DNA of 64,000 nucleotides from Hetaerina americana (taxonomy: Eukaryota; Arthropoda; Insecta; Odonata; Calopterygidae): the NCBI GenBank assembly GCA_022747635.1, contig JAKTNV010000003.1, positions 96,620,454-96,684,453 on the forward strand. Reading direction: 5' to 3'. The position numbers and the translations under genes were made by a program. Shown piece by piece: positions 24,481 to 35,860 of this stretch (the stretch's first letter is position 1; the number at the start of each line of letters is the position of its first letter). A model generated the notes under the pieces. The model ran no database searches. It had not been told where the DNA came from and worked only from the letters and a program-made list of their open reading frames with translations.

Positions 24481-26099
24481 GGTTAAAAAAAATAAGGACG
24501 AAATACGACTAATAGGAGAAAATATCCGTGGAAATGAATATCCTTGGGATTAGGTGGTGCCTTGATGAATCGTCGGGTCGTATTAACTGTTGAATATGCT
24601 TTCATTAATATTCTCGCTTTGCTTGAAAGTGAAATTGGAGGATTAGGGATTGTTTTTGTTCATAATTCTCAAAATTCATTACGTGTTGTTCTCAAGTTGA
24701 GAAAAGAGGGGAGGTTTTCGTCATAAAATATTTTCAGAGTATATCCTGAGATTCAATTTGCTTTAGACCCACCGGTTGGAACAGTAAGGGAACAAAGTGC
24801 ATATATTTACGAAAGGAGAGCATTAGAAACTATTGTCATCCTATAATCGCTTCTGGGAACAGATCTTGAGATATTTTAAATTGTATGAATAAAATAAAAA
24901 GAAAAGGTCATATGCCTTCATAGGTGAAATAAAACGTTCTACATGTAGATCAATTATATTTTGACGCATACTAATGACATTAAAATTGGTATATAATTTA
25001 TTATGACAGGTTGAAATCAATCATAGGCAGTATTATTCTAATATAATATTATATCCTCTAGTAATGCAAATGACGCGTTACTCAAAGATTCTAGGTCAAG
25101 AGCAGGAGAATAGCAGAATGGCGTAGCGTTAGAAAAAATAAAATATAATATGTTGAAACTAACTACTATGTTTTAAATAAGACAATTTTTAGTTACAAGG
25201 TTTGGCATCGATATTGCCCAAAATTACCATTGATATTTTTTATCATATTGCTTACTTTCAAAGGTGATCCGATATGGTTACCTGCGTATCATACTGTTCC
25301 CTCCATCGGATTGGCTAAGGTCTCTCACGAAGTAGGCTAGTAAAAATCTGTGTTGCAAGCACGGTTTTCACATCCTCTACATTGTTTACCACCTTTACTT
25401 CCATCTGAGAAGAAGAATCCTGCCACTCCATTTTCCTACCTGGGTGTCCTTGAGCGTGCAGCACTCACCTTTGCGGAGCGTGAAAATTTCCTTTTAACCC
25501 TTTACGCAGGCTTTACAATTCTTTCGCACCTTACTCTCACTTTTACCCCCTTGCTTTGAATACCATGCACACTTTTGTTTACCCTTTTCTTGCTTTGATA
25601 TCCACTCTTCAAACTTTACCTTCGCTCCAACAAACAAACTTCAAGGTCTCTCACCTTTGTAAGCAACTGAAAGATCTGGTGTGGCCGCAATGATTTGTAC
25701 CACCTGTTTCACTTTCCGGCCCTACCTTGGGAGGGAAATATAACACCCCTTCAGACAGTTCGATCGCCCCTTTTAAAACGTCCGCGGAAGAGAGTGAAAA
25801 GGTGTTTCTCCACTGAACCTTTCGGACGCTTAGGAGGAATTTCAATGGCTCTCTACCTTAAGAACTTTGACATATATTAGCAGTGCTAAACGCATCCATC
25901 TTCAAACTGCGATAGGGACAGCCAAATTTATAATGTCTCTCTTTTGAAAATCTTTAGAGATGATTGAAATAATTATTATTTGGATCAATTAACGCGAGTT
26001 ATACAAGTCGAGTCACTAGGCAAGCGGACATTTTTCAGAACCCAGGTGGTAAATCGTAAGAATATGGATTAGCGATATACAAATAGAATGCGTCATCTT
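24481..26099. other. AT-rich unassigned DNA
   Basis: No supportable gene. Moderately GC-rich between 25340 and 25850 with only short frames. Confidence 0.5.
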
Positions 26100-26940
26100 T
26101 TTGTGGAGAGTCACATGCTATTCCTTTCCCCTTTGAAAACTCGCCTTCACTTCCCGTTTCGAGAGCGGCATTCCTTTCTGGTCAGATAGCATGAATTACG
26201 AACGTGATTTACGACGCAAGGCTCTCCGGTCTGGCCGAGTCCGGGGGTCGAGTGGTGAAGGGAACGGATTCTGCAGCGATGCGTTGCCCTCCCAGCCACC
26301 ACCCACAGGGACCCCCACACACACTCCCTTCTCCCGCTTTCCACTTTAGGACCCATTCCCCCTCTCCGTCGACACATGGGAGCGTGGGTGGAGGAGCAGA
26401 AACAAGAGGAGGGCAACCCAGTTCCTCAAAACACCCCTGCATCGTGGATAAGAGCGCATGCAATTCCGGCTCGACGGAGTCGACGTCCCCGAGTCTTTTG
26501 TGCAAACAAGGACTTGAGGCGTCGAAAGGGACGAGGCGGCTGGGTGGGGTTGATGCGAGGGATGGGGAGAGAGGGAGGGGGGTGAGAGAGGGTGCGTGCA
26601 GGCATGGGATGGTTCGGGCGGGTCAGTTTTATGATCGCGCGTAAGAATGGGGTCAGTTTATGGTGGGCTGGGGTGCATCACCCTGGGAGGAGGGTTTGGC
26701 CTTTCCGTCCTCGCTCCCTGGCAGAGTTTCAATAGCATGCGAAACTGTGCGTCCGTTGGCATGCATACGCAAGGCGGGGACGACGACGTGGGTGCTTACG
26801 CGCAATTTCTCTCCTGAATGCACGCGGCGGTTTACCAGCAGAGGCATTTGAGTTCCCAGGCCTTGCAACCGCGCGAAAGGTCGTTCGCTGTCCGCGGTCA
26901 AGTTCAACTTTCAAGTTCTTCTTCCTTATTTTTCTGTCGA
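26100..26940. other. GC-rich island
   Basis: CpG-containing, GC-rich segment with overlapping open frames on both strands and no recognisable product. It has a purine-rich run at 26520-26600. Confidence 0.45.
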
Positions 26941-27215
26941 ATCGTGCAGACAGTTTAAACAGGGCATTTTAGTCCACCATAAGAGAAATATGGAGGAAAC
27001 GGCCATGCGTACATTCTCTGTAGAGAGCGAAATCATAACAGAAAGTGCACATGAAGTATTTTAACTAGTATTTTTAAAGCCTCTACATGAGCAACACTAC
27101 TGAAACTTTATCAAGTTTTGTAGCTCTTTTAGAGCTAGATAATAATTTCAAAGAAAGACACAGCGAAACATATTCAAAACTTAAACACAAAAATTAAAAA
27201 ACACAATAAAATCAA

Positions 27216-27232
27216 TATATTCTCCACCATAC
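27216..27232. repeat. Left 17-bp target-site duplication of LINE
   Basis: TATATTCTCCACCATAC occurs here and again, without mismatch, at 29116-29132, on either side of a LINE remnant. This is the expected footprint of target-primed reverse transcription. Confidence 0.75.
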
Positions 27233-29115
27233 CCCTGTCTGGAAAGAATACTCATACTTGCTATAATCCCAAAAGAACTAGCAGAGGAAGTGGAATCTTG
27301 CCTACACAATACATATATTCTCTAAGACCTTAATCGAAGGATTAATAATTGAAGACTGGGAGATGGCTCTAAGCACCCCAACCTCGGATGGTGGTCAGCT
27401 CAAGAATAGGGGCAATTAAAGGACAATATCTATAATGCCTCTATGCTGCAAAACCTCAGAGCATTTATTAGCGGTTTTTGTGGCGACGTTGACGTGACGA
27501 CCTTCCTTGACATTGGGGACATACTTAATGAAACCCGCCAACGCGGATTAAAAAAGATTAGATCATGCGGAAAAAAGTTGGGCAAATGTTTTTACGATAT
27601 TCTAAACCTTAGGGGGAAGACATTCACAAGGGGATGTGATATACTATATATAGACTTTGAAAAATCCTTCCACAACTAAACTTGGAGCACGACTCACCCA
27701 TCGGTAAAATAATAAAATACGTTACAAATAAGAAGGTAAATAACCGGAATAAAAATGCGTATCGCATTGAATACGAAAGGTTGCAACGATAGTGCGAGTT
27801 TGGGAGAGATAATTTTAACATGCCGCTGGGCAGTGTTATAGGCCTCCCAATGCTTCCTAATATATGTCTGCAATACAATTTTCCGGGTAAATACATATTT
27901 AAATTATGATTTCTGCGAATAGCGTCGAACCCTATACAGAGACAAATTCATCAATCAATCACTGACCCTTCTCCCGCGAATCAGACAATATTTTAGATTC
28001 GTGCAAGGAATGGGGCTTTTAATTAAATGTACAAATATCACATTTTGATAAAAATGGGACTTTCTTTAGTAATCAAAATGGAAATCGAAATTTAATATTC
28101 GGAGTAAGTAAAGTACTTTACGTTTACCTCATGAAAATCTTATCATGCATGTGAGAAATATTCCTGAAGTCGTCTTAAAGAAACTTGAATAACTTGACAG
28201 AGTTGTAGAGAACTATGATGAGGATTAAGGGAGAGGTTTTACTTTGCACTGGTAATGCTGCATTTGGAAGACGTGGAAACTATTAGGAACCAATCTGAGA
28301 AGAAACTGTTTAAGGAGATATAAAAAGGTATAATAATGGGCCGCCAGGTTTGTGAGAAAATATTAAGATAAGAAAGCGGCAGAAATACTATTAACGGGAG
28401 GATTAGGATGGGAGTCAGTTCAAGGACAAAAGGAGAAGGGAGACCTTAATAGAAAGGTACACAACACTCGATTAAACTCACGGCACGAAAGTAATTATTA
28501 ATGCCTCCCATTATATCAGCAAATTAGACCATTTGATCAATAAGATATAAACTATGTCACCATTAGATACAGGGAATCTTTTTTTTCGAACGATTCGTGA
28601 TGACAGTAAAAATAATGTTAAGCAACAAAAATTTACGACCGAGTGACCTAACTGTGAACCAGTAGCCTCAAAAACTTATCCATTTACTTTCTGAAGACTA
28701 CTAACCTAACACACCCTATCATACGTCTCCTAGGCCATTTGCAGGGCATGGTGTAGATGTGCAATACGCAAGTAGCTACCGAAAAGCACAGCATAAAAAA
28801 GAGAGGTTTTAGAAAATAGCTTTTGGAGAAAATATGGAATTGACTGTCAATGTGGCCAATTAGGGATCGAGAACAGCCAACGTTGAAAACAATCTAAGCC
28901 GTTTCTTTCAAAGCACAAAATTGGAAGAATAGGTATGGGGTCAATGAGACCGCCTGAATTCCGTAATATTGGGCTCTGGGGCTTTTAAATGTAGCATTAG
29001 AATAACACATATTTTTTTTAAAACTCAGGACCAGTTGTAATGGAACACATTATATACTGACTTAAATGCAGTGGCTAATCACAAATCTTTAAGACATCAA
29101 TAAATATTTTAGCCG
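27233..29115 (+). mobile_element. 5'-truncated jockey-superfamily LINE with 17-bp TSD
   Basis: Coding homology to non-LTR reverse transcriptase starts almost at the left duplication, as expected of a 5'-truncated insertion. In order, and across several frameshifts, one reads PKELAEEVESCL (27269), LIEGLIIEDWEMALSTPT and NYRTISIMPLCCKTSEHLL (27330-27470), LYIDFEKSFHN (27645-27678; counterpart of the LDFxKAFD motif A), PLGSVIGLPML (27823; the PQGSVLGPLLF block), then a thumb/C-terminal stretch ending with RRRETLIERYTTL (28428) and FFRTIRDD (28578), the counterpart of FFPRTIRDWN. The catalytic YADD was not found. A GGTGTAGATGTG string at 28750 resembles CR1/jockey-type 3' ends, but the direct repeat puts the end at 29115. 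Inactive. Confidence 0.78.
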
Positions 29116-29132
29116 TATATTCTCCACCATAC
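29116..29132. repeat. Right 17-bp target-site duplication of LINE
   Basis: Exact second copy of the 27216-27232 sequence. It fixes the right edge of the LINE insertion at 29115. Confidence 0.75.
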
Positions 29133-29623
29133 TGGGAACTCTATTTAATTTCGGAGGGAATTCACACTCAATGAGAGTTAAATAGCACTACTAGATGCCA
29201 CTTAATTTGCTTGAGCCGCAATTTTTCCATAGGGAAAGCTTTAGGAGAGGTGTTGGAAGATACTTGTTTAAATAAGGGTACGAGAAGCTTTCTTAAACAT
29301 TTGATAGGGAAGAATATCAAAGTTGCCTCGAAAGAAAACATCTCAAAGATTATCCCTGAAGTTTGTTTATTGCTTTCCACCACCACCCCAGCATTATATA
29401 TCGTAAGTACTCAAAAAGCATGCCAAAAATTGGGAAAGATCTTTTCATAGTGAAATAAAAATGGATGAATGTAATATGATTCAGCCGGTGCAATACCCTG
29501 AAAGTAGAAGGTAAATGTTGGAGTTACGATTGTAATTAAATGTTTTAGCTACAAATGTTCAATTATATGTTATGAAAATAATGTATTCACATTATTTATA
29601 ACTGTGTATTCCATGATCCAAGT
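29133..29623. other. AT-rich unassigned DNA
   Basis: A 79-codon frame (29211-29450, +) has no homology I recognise. Nothing else was seen. Confidence 0.45.
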
Positions 29624-29633
29624 TCCCATTGGG

Positions 29634-29944
29634 TAGTAGTAGTAGTATTTAGGGGAGGCGAACGACAGCTGAGGTCATTTGCGCCATAGGGGATGGATAG
29701 GAAAGGATGAAGGGTGGAGAGAAATCCGGCGTCGGCATTAGCCTACTCTTTACGAAAGGCGCCAAGGGGTCCGCTGCGTAACGTCCCATCCGACGGACGG
29801 TGTACTCACCCAAAGTGCCCTCCACAAAGTACCTCAAATAGGGATCGAGATACCTCTGAAAAATATTCAACACCACCAGGATTTGAAAACGGGCCCTCTG
29901 GCTGGGAAGCCAGTACGATATCCACCGCAAAATCTAGATCCCCC
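29634..29944 (-). repeat. tRNA-headed SINE, family B, copy 1 (10-bp TSD)
   Basis: A 311-bp SINE in reverse orientation. Perfect direct repeats TCCCATTGGG flank it (29624-29633 and 29945-29954). On the minus strand the tRNA-like head begins at 29944, its B box decayed relative to the 49.0-kb copy. Next come a conserved body (about 29655-29860) and a tail of repeated TAC units. Head, body and tail align along their full length with the 49016-49325 copy. A peptide-like similarity between the two copies' open frames is only shared repeat sequence. Confidence 0.9.
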
Positions 29945-29954
29945 TCCCATTGGG

Positions 29955-30456
29955 CAAATGTATTTAACCCCATGGAAGCTTCATTCAATCATGTTAACTT
30001 GTACGTCAAAAATGATAAAATACTTTAAATGGAAGATAATTTTAAGACTGACTTAGGGCAATAAATATTGATGGCATCATTTAATACTAATAAGCTTATT
30101 TAACCGTTTGCTTAACCTCTACTTTTCATGAAAACGAGCATTTAGACGTTTCAATTTATCAAATTAATACTTAATTCTCAACAGAATACACATCGCGAAG
30201 AAAACTAAAATTTTATTCTCATATCTAAGGGTGATACTGATTTCAAAACACCATGCTGCTTTTATCACAAATGGAAATGTATTTCCCAAAACACACCTTC
30301 AAAGACTCATCAGAAGGTCTCACGGTGTTATAAAATCACACCTTATGCTTCTCTCTTTGAGTTAGGGCGGGGAAATGAACTCGAGCTGGTGAATGGCGTT
30401 TTCAGAGCAGTGTACAGTAACTATGTGTATGTCTAACTAACATTTAATGTATGGTA
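29955..30456. other. AT-rich unassigned DNA
   Basis: Nothing supportable was seen before the mariner left end at 30457. Confidence 0.45.
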
Positions 30457-31172
30457 CGAGATGTGTTCAAAAGTAACGGGAATTTTGTAATTTCGCAAAG
30501 TGCGCGATATCGTTCAAAGTCAATTCTTCCCATTAGGTCAACCGGTTAATAAAGGTACTACTTACAAATTCAGCGCCGTTTGAGTGATGCCATATAATAA
30601 AACGCACGTATTTATGGCAAAACAATTCATGGTTTTCGTACCACCATGATAATGCACCTGCTCACACCGTCCACTGCTTTTTGTGAGTTATTGGCCAAAA
30701 AGAGAACTGTAATGACGTCCCGATATCCATATTGGCCAAACATGATCCCGTGTGACTTTTTCCTGTTCCCAAAAATGAAGAGAACCTTAAGGAACCGCAT
30801 AAACAAGATTGCAAATATAAATGATATTAAAAACGTCTCGCTGAGAGAGCTATCAGCCATACCAAAAATCGATTACCGAGTTCCAGAAGTGTTCCGAGGA
30901 TCGGAAAAAGCGCTGGCATAAGTGAATAAAATCTAATGGAGACTACTTCGAAGGGGATGACATTGATTTGACGAATAAATAAAATTCTTTCCAAATAATC
31001 CAAATTTACATTATTTATTGAACGCAACTCCCATGCGTGATTATGCTCCTGAAATATATACAGCAAAGTCAAAGAGCAAAAGCAGCATTTGTAATTTGTT
31101 GCTTCGGACATTTGTCATATGATAAGATCTTTCATTTCCACTTCTTTTTATACTACTTGCTGAAAAATCTCG
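30457..31172 (+). mobile_element. Mariner element 3, internally deleted
   Basis: The left end (CGAGATGTGTTCAAAAGTAA, after TA at 30455-30456) is a mariner-type terminal repeat. A partly matching inverted end closes at 31172 (ATCTCGTA, followed in register by TA at 31173-31174). At about 716 bp it is roughly half the normal size: the N-terminal coding half has been lost, and only the second half of a transposase gene remains. The terminal sequences differ from those of both other mariners in the window. Confidence 0.72.
30612..30982 (+). pseudogene. Mariner transposase C-terminal remnant (element 3)
   Basis: The reading begins at about LWQNNSWFSYHHDNAPAHT, holding the second catalytic Asp of a DD34D transposase. 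It meets TGA at 30684-30686 and continues one frame on with CELLAKKRTVMTS, then IPCDFFLFPKMKR (third catalytic Asp). A second frameshift near 30890 leads to RKKRWHK, a TGA, and NGDYFEGDDIDLTNK, ending at TAA 30980-30982. The DNA-binding half and first Asp are missing. The closest pattern is the mariner of element 1, not element 2, judging by the FLAKKNT and FFLFPK words. Confidence 0.85.
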
Positions 31173-31839
31173 TATAAATTCAATGCCTCTAATACATTCC
31201 TTTCAATGCCTTTAGATGTGATGTCGTTGAAGGTATATTATTATGCAATATTAATAACTAATTTAACGCAGATTAATAGTCTTCAATTTTATACACACGC
31301 ACAGAGGGAAAGAAACTGCCTCCCCCTGATGCGTGAATATCACAAACGATTTGACCTAGTATTGAGTGACCTTTGCCATTATCTATGAAATCGATCTTCC
31401 AATTGACCACTGTTTTTGGCTTTCATAAATATACTTGCGTGCCGTGAGAATGTGCGTGAAATCGTTTCGATACCAAACGAATTTAAATATCGCGGCTTGG
31501 CATTGTTGAAAGGGTTTTGCATAGACCTGACCCTGGATCAGAACCTAAGACTAAGGTCAAGCAGCCGATCGCTCTAACCTCTGAGATACCACGCCCATTG
31601 AAAAATGAATAAGGTGAGTAGTTCTTAGTATAGATAATGCTGATCGGTGTTGTAATTTAAAAATATTTTAAATGGTATACACTTTCCATTTTTTTTTTAA
31701 TTTTCCAAATATTTATATCTCCACTGCATTGTGCCACGTATGTATTCAAGTTAAAATAAAATTGAACATTCTCTATTTAGGGCACACAAAACTTACGTGG
31801 TCGTATTTAGGCATGAATTAAATTAATTTCCGACGACCG
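31173..31839. other. AT-rich DNA around the family-C head
   Basis: Apart from the tRNA-like head at 31525-31598, this stretch holds nothing I can support. Confidence 0.4.
31525..31598 (-). repeat. tRNA-like SINE head, family C
   Basis: On the minus strand TATCTCAGAGGTTAGAGC (A box, 31571-31588) closely resembles the start of a tRNA D arm. A B-box-like GGTTCTGATCC (31535-31545, two mismatches) follows at tRNA spacing. The acceptor stem does not pair well. Probably the head of a diverged SINE or a tRNA pseudogene; no tail was identified. Confidence 0.55.
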
Positions 31840-33310
31840 CACGATGCGCGGAACGCCATACCTCCTTCGTCTTACTCATTGACGCGGAAGAAAACGCACA
31901 GAGCCTCACATCGACGTTGACTAAACGATTCGATTGCAAGTTGAGCGCTTACCAAACGATTCAACGCGTGACCTTTCGCCGCTCTGGTGGTAAAATGTTG
32001 GGGGCAGCAGAAGGATCCAGAGGGGGCTCGGGATCCGGATCTCGCCCAAGAATCTTAAACTCACACACACATACACGTTCATGTGTACGTACGTGCGAAT
32101 TGAACCGAGGGCCAGGCGGGACTCGATGGAATGGCACGCCGCGGAGACCTTCGCCGTGCGATCGATGTTTTATTATCAGTTCAGCCTCGCACCAACCCTC
32201 ACTTGTCCGACGTAACCCAGATTCCGTGCGTGCTTTGAGTGGGAATCGCAGAGAGGGTGAGGAGGGAATTCACACTCCCCCCCCTTCGCTTCCCTTGGCC
32301 GTCACCCGCAAGGTACCTCCATCCCGAAGCCCATCCAACTCTTCTGGAGGTGGCGCCCCCTTCTCCTTTTGCCCAATTCACATCCCCTCATGCTCGCCTC
32401 CTGTGTCGCGCGCTCGTGACGCAAGCGGGAATTGGCAACGGTCAACTTCCCTCAAATGGTGGCACGCAAGCACACAAACAAGCCCAAACGCCCGCCTCCC
32501 CCTCCTTCTCGCCTTAAGGGTTGACAAGAAAGGAGTGACCAGCCACCAGAATGACCTCACAACACCTTCCGACTTGCACTCGCAAAGCCAGCACACCCCA
32601 CCCACACACGGACCCCCTTCCACGCCGTCCTCAGGTCATTCTCATAAATGCCCTCCTGCCTCGCCCCCGTCCCTCATAACCCCCTTTGGCCGTTCCGGTG
32701 ACCCTCTTATTCTTTAGCTCTGGATTACCTCTTCTCCCTTCAACAATTCTCAACAACCGCCCCTTATCCTACTCCTCCACTCACAGGCTGACCGACTTCG
32801 TTGTTCCTCTCACGCCATTTTACGGGAATGTGTTTTGACTCCGGAAAGTGCGCCTTTTCCGACCGTATCCCAACCCGCGCTCCGCGACAACAAACCTTCC
32901 AGGCCCCATCCACGAAGAGCAATGGATTTTCTGCCAACCTGTTCCCTTTGTTTTCCATTAGACTCTTCTCGCCTTCGGGGAATGAACCGCAGGGCGCTGT
33001 TGCATTTTTGCCTATTAGAGGAGCGGCGGGAGTTGGGCAGATGGGCCTTCCTGTTTTAGGGGCCTAGGGACCGAGCGTTCTTCTGGATGGCAGTCATGTG
33101 CTGGATAGTGCTCGGGTGAGGAGTAGTGTTTTTTCATTGCAGCGGAATCTGGCTTGCCGTGTACCTGATGGAGGAGTTTCTCCACTCTACCCTACGCTTG
33201 GCTTACGCAGCGCATACTTGGTCGCGGAGTTGGCGCAAGAAATAGGCAAAGGAAAGACCTTGAAGCAATGGAACCTTCTTCCCTCGGACGAACTACGTCA
33301 TTACCATAGG
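31840..33310. other. GC-rich island, C-biased
   Basis: The longest frame (266 codons, 31917-32717, +) is serine- and proline-rich, without a recognisable domain, and overlaps frames on the minus strand. A good splice-donor consensus (TAGGTAAGAG) lies at 33307-33316, at the end of a 71-codon frame. It could mark an exon end, but there is no matching acceptor or homology to support a gene. Confidence 0.4.
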
Positions 33311-34240
33311 TAAGAGATCTTTCACCGTTATTTTCGTCCCTCCATTCTTGAATCTTAAATTCGTGGATCCTGGGCACAATAACCACGATGAAGCAGCAGG
33401 TGCAAGGTGCATTATTTCAACTCAAAAAGCAGAGTGTATATGTTTATACTCACTTTTCATTCTCTTTGCATTGTCAGGAGACTCTTAATAAATATGAATT
33501 GTCCCAGTAGATAATAATTAAATATGGACCTTTCAATTGTGGTCATGTTGCTTATTTCAGGGAGCTTAATTTCTGAGATTTCAGTCTTCTTGCTTACCTC
33601 TTGTTAGGAGGACACTGATATCCATTTTTTAGGGAACGGAATTTCATTAGGATTTTACCATTTTGTTATGATATTCGTCTCCTAATGTCCGGTAAAAGCG
33701 TATAATTATTGTTACATTTTTACAAATGAGTATATACATTTGTTTCCATAAAATATTTAAAGGTGTGCGGTTGATATCTTCAAAATCTACATAGGAATAA
33801 CTCGCCAATCTTCTAAGTTTCACAGCGAGCAGCTATAACTATTTTATGATATTTTAAGATTTAACTCTAGAATTATTAAAACATTGTTTGAAAATAGTGG
33901 TATGGCTTCTTCTTTTTGACTTTCAGTTGCATTTGAACTTGAAGGTTGGAATACCCACAGAGCAATCATACTATTTTCAGTTTTGTGGGAAAATGAAGCC
34001 ATTCATCCCCTCCTCTTTTGGGGAACAAAATATTTTCCTTGATAAATGACTCGCAATGCGTCTAGATTCATTTCAATTCCGAATTACGAGAGCTTCACGC
34101 TAGAATGAGTTCAAAAGTGATTTGTGGCGAGTTTAGAAGTGATATTGTGTAAGATATTAGCACAATGATTCAGACTTCAGGGTTTTGCTTTGGAGCGTAT
34201 ATTAGGTATGGCGTGTAAAAAAGATATTTTTTTCCACCGG
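33311..34240. other. AT-rich unassigned DNA
   Basis: No supportable feature. Confidence 0.45.
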
Positions 34241-34543
34241 GGAGGACAGGGTGTGTTCTGTAATGCGGGGGAGTAGTGCAGGATGGAGGGAGGGTAGGCG
34301 ATGGGAGGGGATGGTTTGGTTGGGAAAAGGCGAGAGAAAATGGGGATGGAGGAATGAGGTGGATAGGGAGAGGGGGTCTGACGCGGAGGAGGAAGGGGGA
34401 AATATTCGTGAAAATGGCGCCGTGCGTATCTGTCTTGCTGCCGCTGACAGATCGTCATTTGTCTTCTCGTCTCATCAATAACGGCTGTCACTGTATTATA
34501 CGAAATGCGGAGGAGGGTGGTGGCGTGTTTTGGGGAAAGGACT

Positions 34544-34579
34544 GGGTGGGAATCAGGGAGGGAGCGGGTGGGGAGGGGG
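34544..34579 (+). other. G-quadruplex motif, seven G runs
   Basis: Seven runs of three or more G separated by 1-5 bases, starting GGGTGGGAATCAGGGAGGG. This meets the usual four-run criterion several times over. It lies within the purine-rich half of a GC island. The folding is inferred from sequence. Confidence 0.75.
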
Positions 34580-34846
34580 CAGGTCTGGGAAGGAGGAGGA
34601 AGGGAGGACCGTTTGTGCTTGGAGAGTGCCGGCGGGTGCGGCCTCTCTCGCTCTGCGCGACCTCCAGGACCGCATCCTCAAATATTCCTCTAGCATCCCG
34701 TCCACCATCTCCACCTCCTCCCGCCACAGCCTCGCGGGCCTCCTACTCATCCCTCCCCCATCAACCTCCGAATGCCCTCTCTCTCCTCTCCATTCCCGCA
34801 TCGTGGACCAAAATGTCATTAAGATTCTGTCAAGTCAACATGACAT

Positions 34847-34871
34847 GGAGAGAGAGAGAGAGAGAGAGAGG
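34847..34871. repeat. (GA)n microsatellite
   Basis: Near-pure GA repeat with an adjoining degenerate purine tract to about 34905. Such tracts can bind GAGA-type factors or form triplex DNA; either role here is speculative. Confidence 0.85.
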
Positions 34872-35112
34872 GAGAGGAGGAGAGATTGAGAGAGGGAGAG
34901 GGACTGGTGGGAAATTTCGGGTGGGTGGGCGGTTGGGTTTGGAAGGGGTCGGGGATTCGAGTACACACATGGCGAGGAGGGAGGGGACAGTAAGATGCCG
35001 TAGGTATTCGCGTGAGGAGTCTTGATGGGCTCAATGAGGGAAGGGCTCCCTACTCCACACGACGATGATGGGTGAGGGCCCGCGGTCGAAGTGGGCGTGG
35101 GACGGCGGTATA

Positions 35113-35350
35113 CGGGTTTGCACACCCACCGGCTTAAGAAAAGACGACGTCTAGCTCTCACCAGAAGAGAGGAAGTCGGCGAATGTTATAGGCTCCTATG
35201 CAGAACCGAATGCGATAGCACGGCTCGGTCGGGCACCCAAGTGCGGCCTCACGACTGGCACATATTTTTTTTGCTCTCCGAGTAGTCGCATTCGGATTCG
35301 ACATGTCGTGATCCCGTCGGAGGGGATTTCTTAAGATGCCCATCAAGCGT
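35113..35350 (+). repeat. Unidentified dispersed repeat F, copy 1
   Basis: About 170 bases (35113-35282) align with 36430-36590 in the same orientation, sharing TTTGCACAC, AAGAAAAGAC, GGCTCTCAC-type and ATAGGCTCC words and ending in ACCCAAGTGCG..CTCACGA. Weaker similarity (CCATCAAGCG) extends to about 35350. There is no coding homology and no convincing tRNA, 5S or terminal-inverted-repeat signature. Confidence 0.65.
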
Positions 35351-35860
35351 GTACGTAGTTCGGCTTCGTTGCTTGACCCTCCTACAGCTTCACCTCCCCC
35401 CCCCCCACGGGGTCCCGCCTCTCCGAAGTCGACACCACTCTCGAACCTCGTCCCCCGGGAGCAGCAGGAGTGCGGCACTCTTCGACCGGGATGGAACGAG
35501 ATGCTATTACAAAATGGCCTCGTCTTTGGTAGTCAACTCCCCTATGAATCTCTCCCTCACGAACACTATTTCCACTGTCCCGGGGATCGGTTGCCATTTG
35601 TCGTGTGAGAATACTGTGGTCCAAGGGGGGTTGGGAGAGGAGGGATACTCTCAGCTTGAGGTGGAAAGGGATAGCACCGTGTGATGTGTCGTGGGGATTA
35701 AATTGCAAAAGTGGCGATGCTGAGCGGGTAGGTGGTCAAATGGGGTTAGCGAGGGTCGCGCGTGAGCACCCCGGGACGAGTTGATGGGTGTGGGGAACAG
35801 GAACACGCACACCGTACGAGCTCCATCTACGTATATAATCACGATCCGAGGCGATTGAAT

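Larger units (their letters stand above)
34241..35860. other. GC-rich island with purine-to-pyrimidine switch
   Basis: The plus strand is G-rich and purine-biased at 34250-34640, C-rich at 34660-34800, purine-biased at 34845-35035 and C-rich again at 35370-35460. It holds a dense G-quadruplex motif (34544-34579), a (GA)n tract and one copy of an unidentified dispersed repeat. Its many open frames in all registers are low in complexity and unrecognised. Confidence 0.5.

Noticed and set aside
29714..30028. Pair of homologous open frames (also at 48957-49244) as a protein family
   Set aside because: The shared peptide is the translated body of the family-B SINE, in copies with Pol III boxes and target duplications.
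30296..30330. Second hammerhead core (CTGATGAG on the minus strand)
   Set aside because: No properly placed GAAA and no stem II.
32090..32170. tRNA-like head on the minus strand (GGTTCAATTCG)
   Set aside because: B-box-like word only; no A box and no tail.
31917..32717. 266-codon plus-strand open frame as an exon
   Set aside because: No domain, very high Ser/Pro/His content, several frames open at once on both strands, no splice acceptor that I could support.
33300..33320. Splice donor marking the end of a host exon
   Set aside because: A strong GTAAGA consensus alone is common by chance in this amount of DNA, and no acceptor or homology supports an exon.
35150..35260. 5S rRNA-derived element within repeat F
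   Set aside because: A short stretch around ACTTGGGT resembles the 5S 3' box on the minus strand, but the rest does not align.
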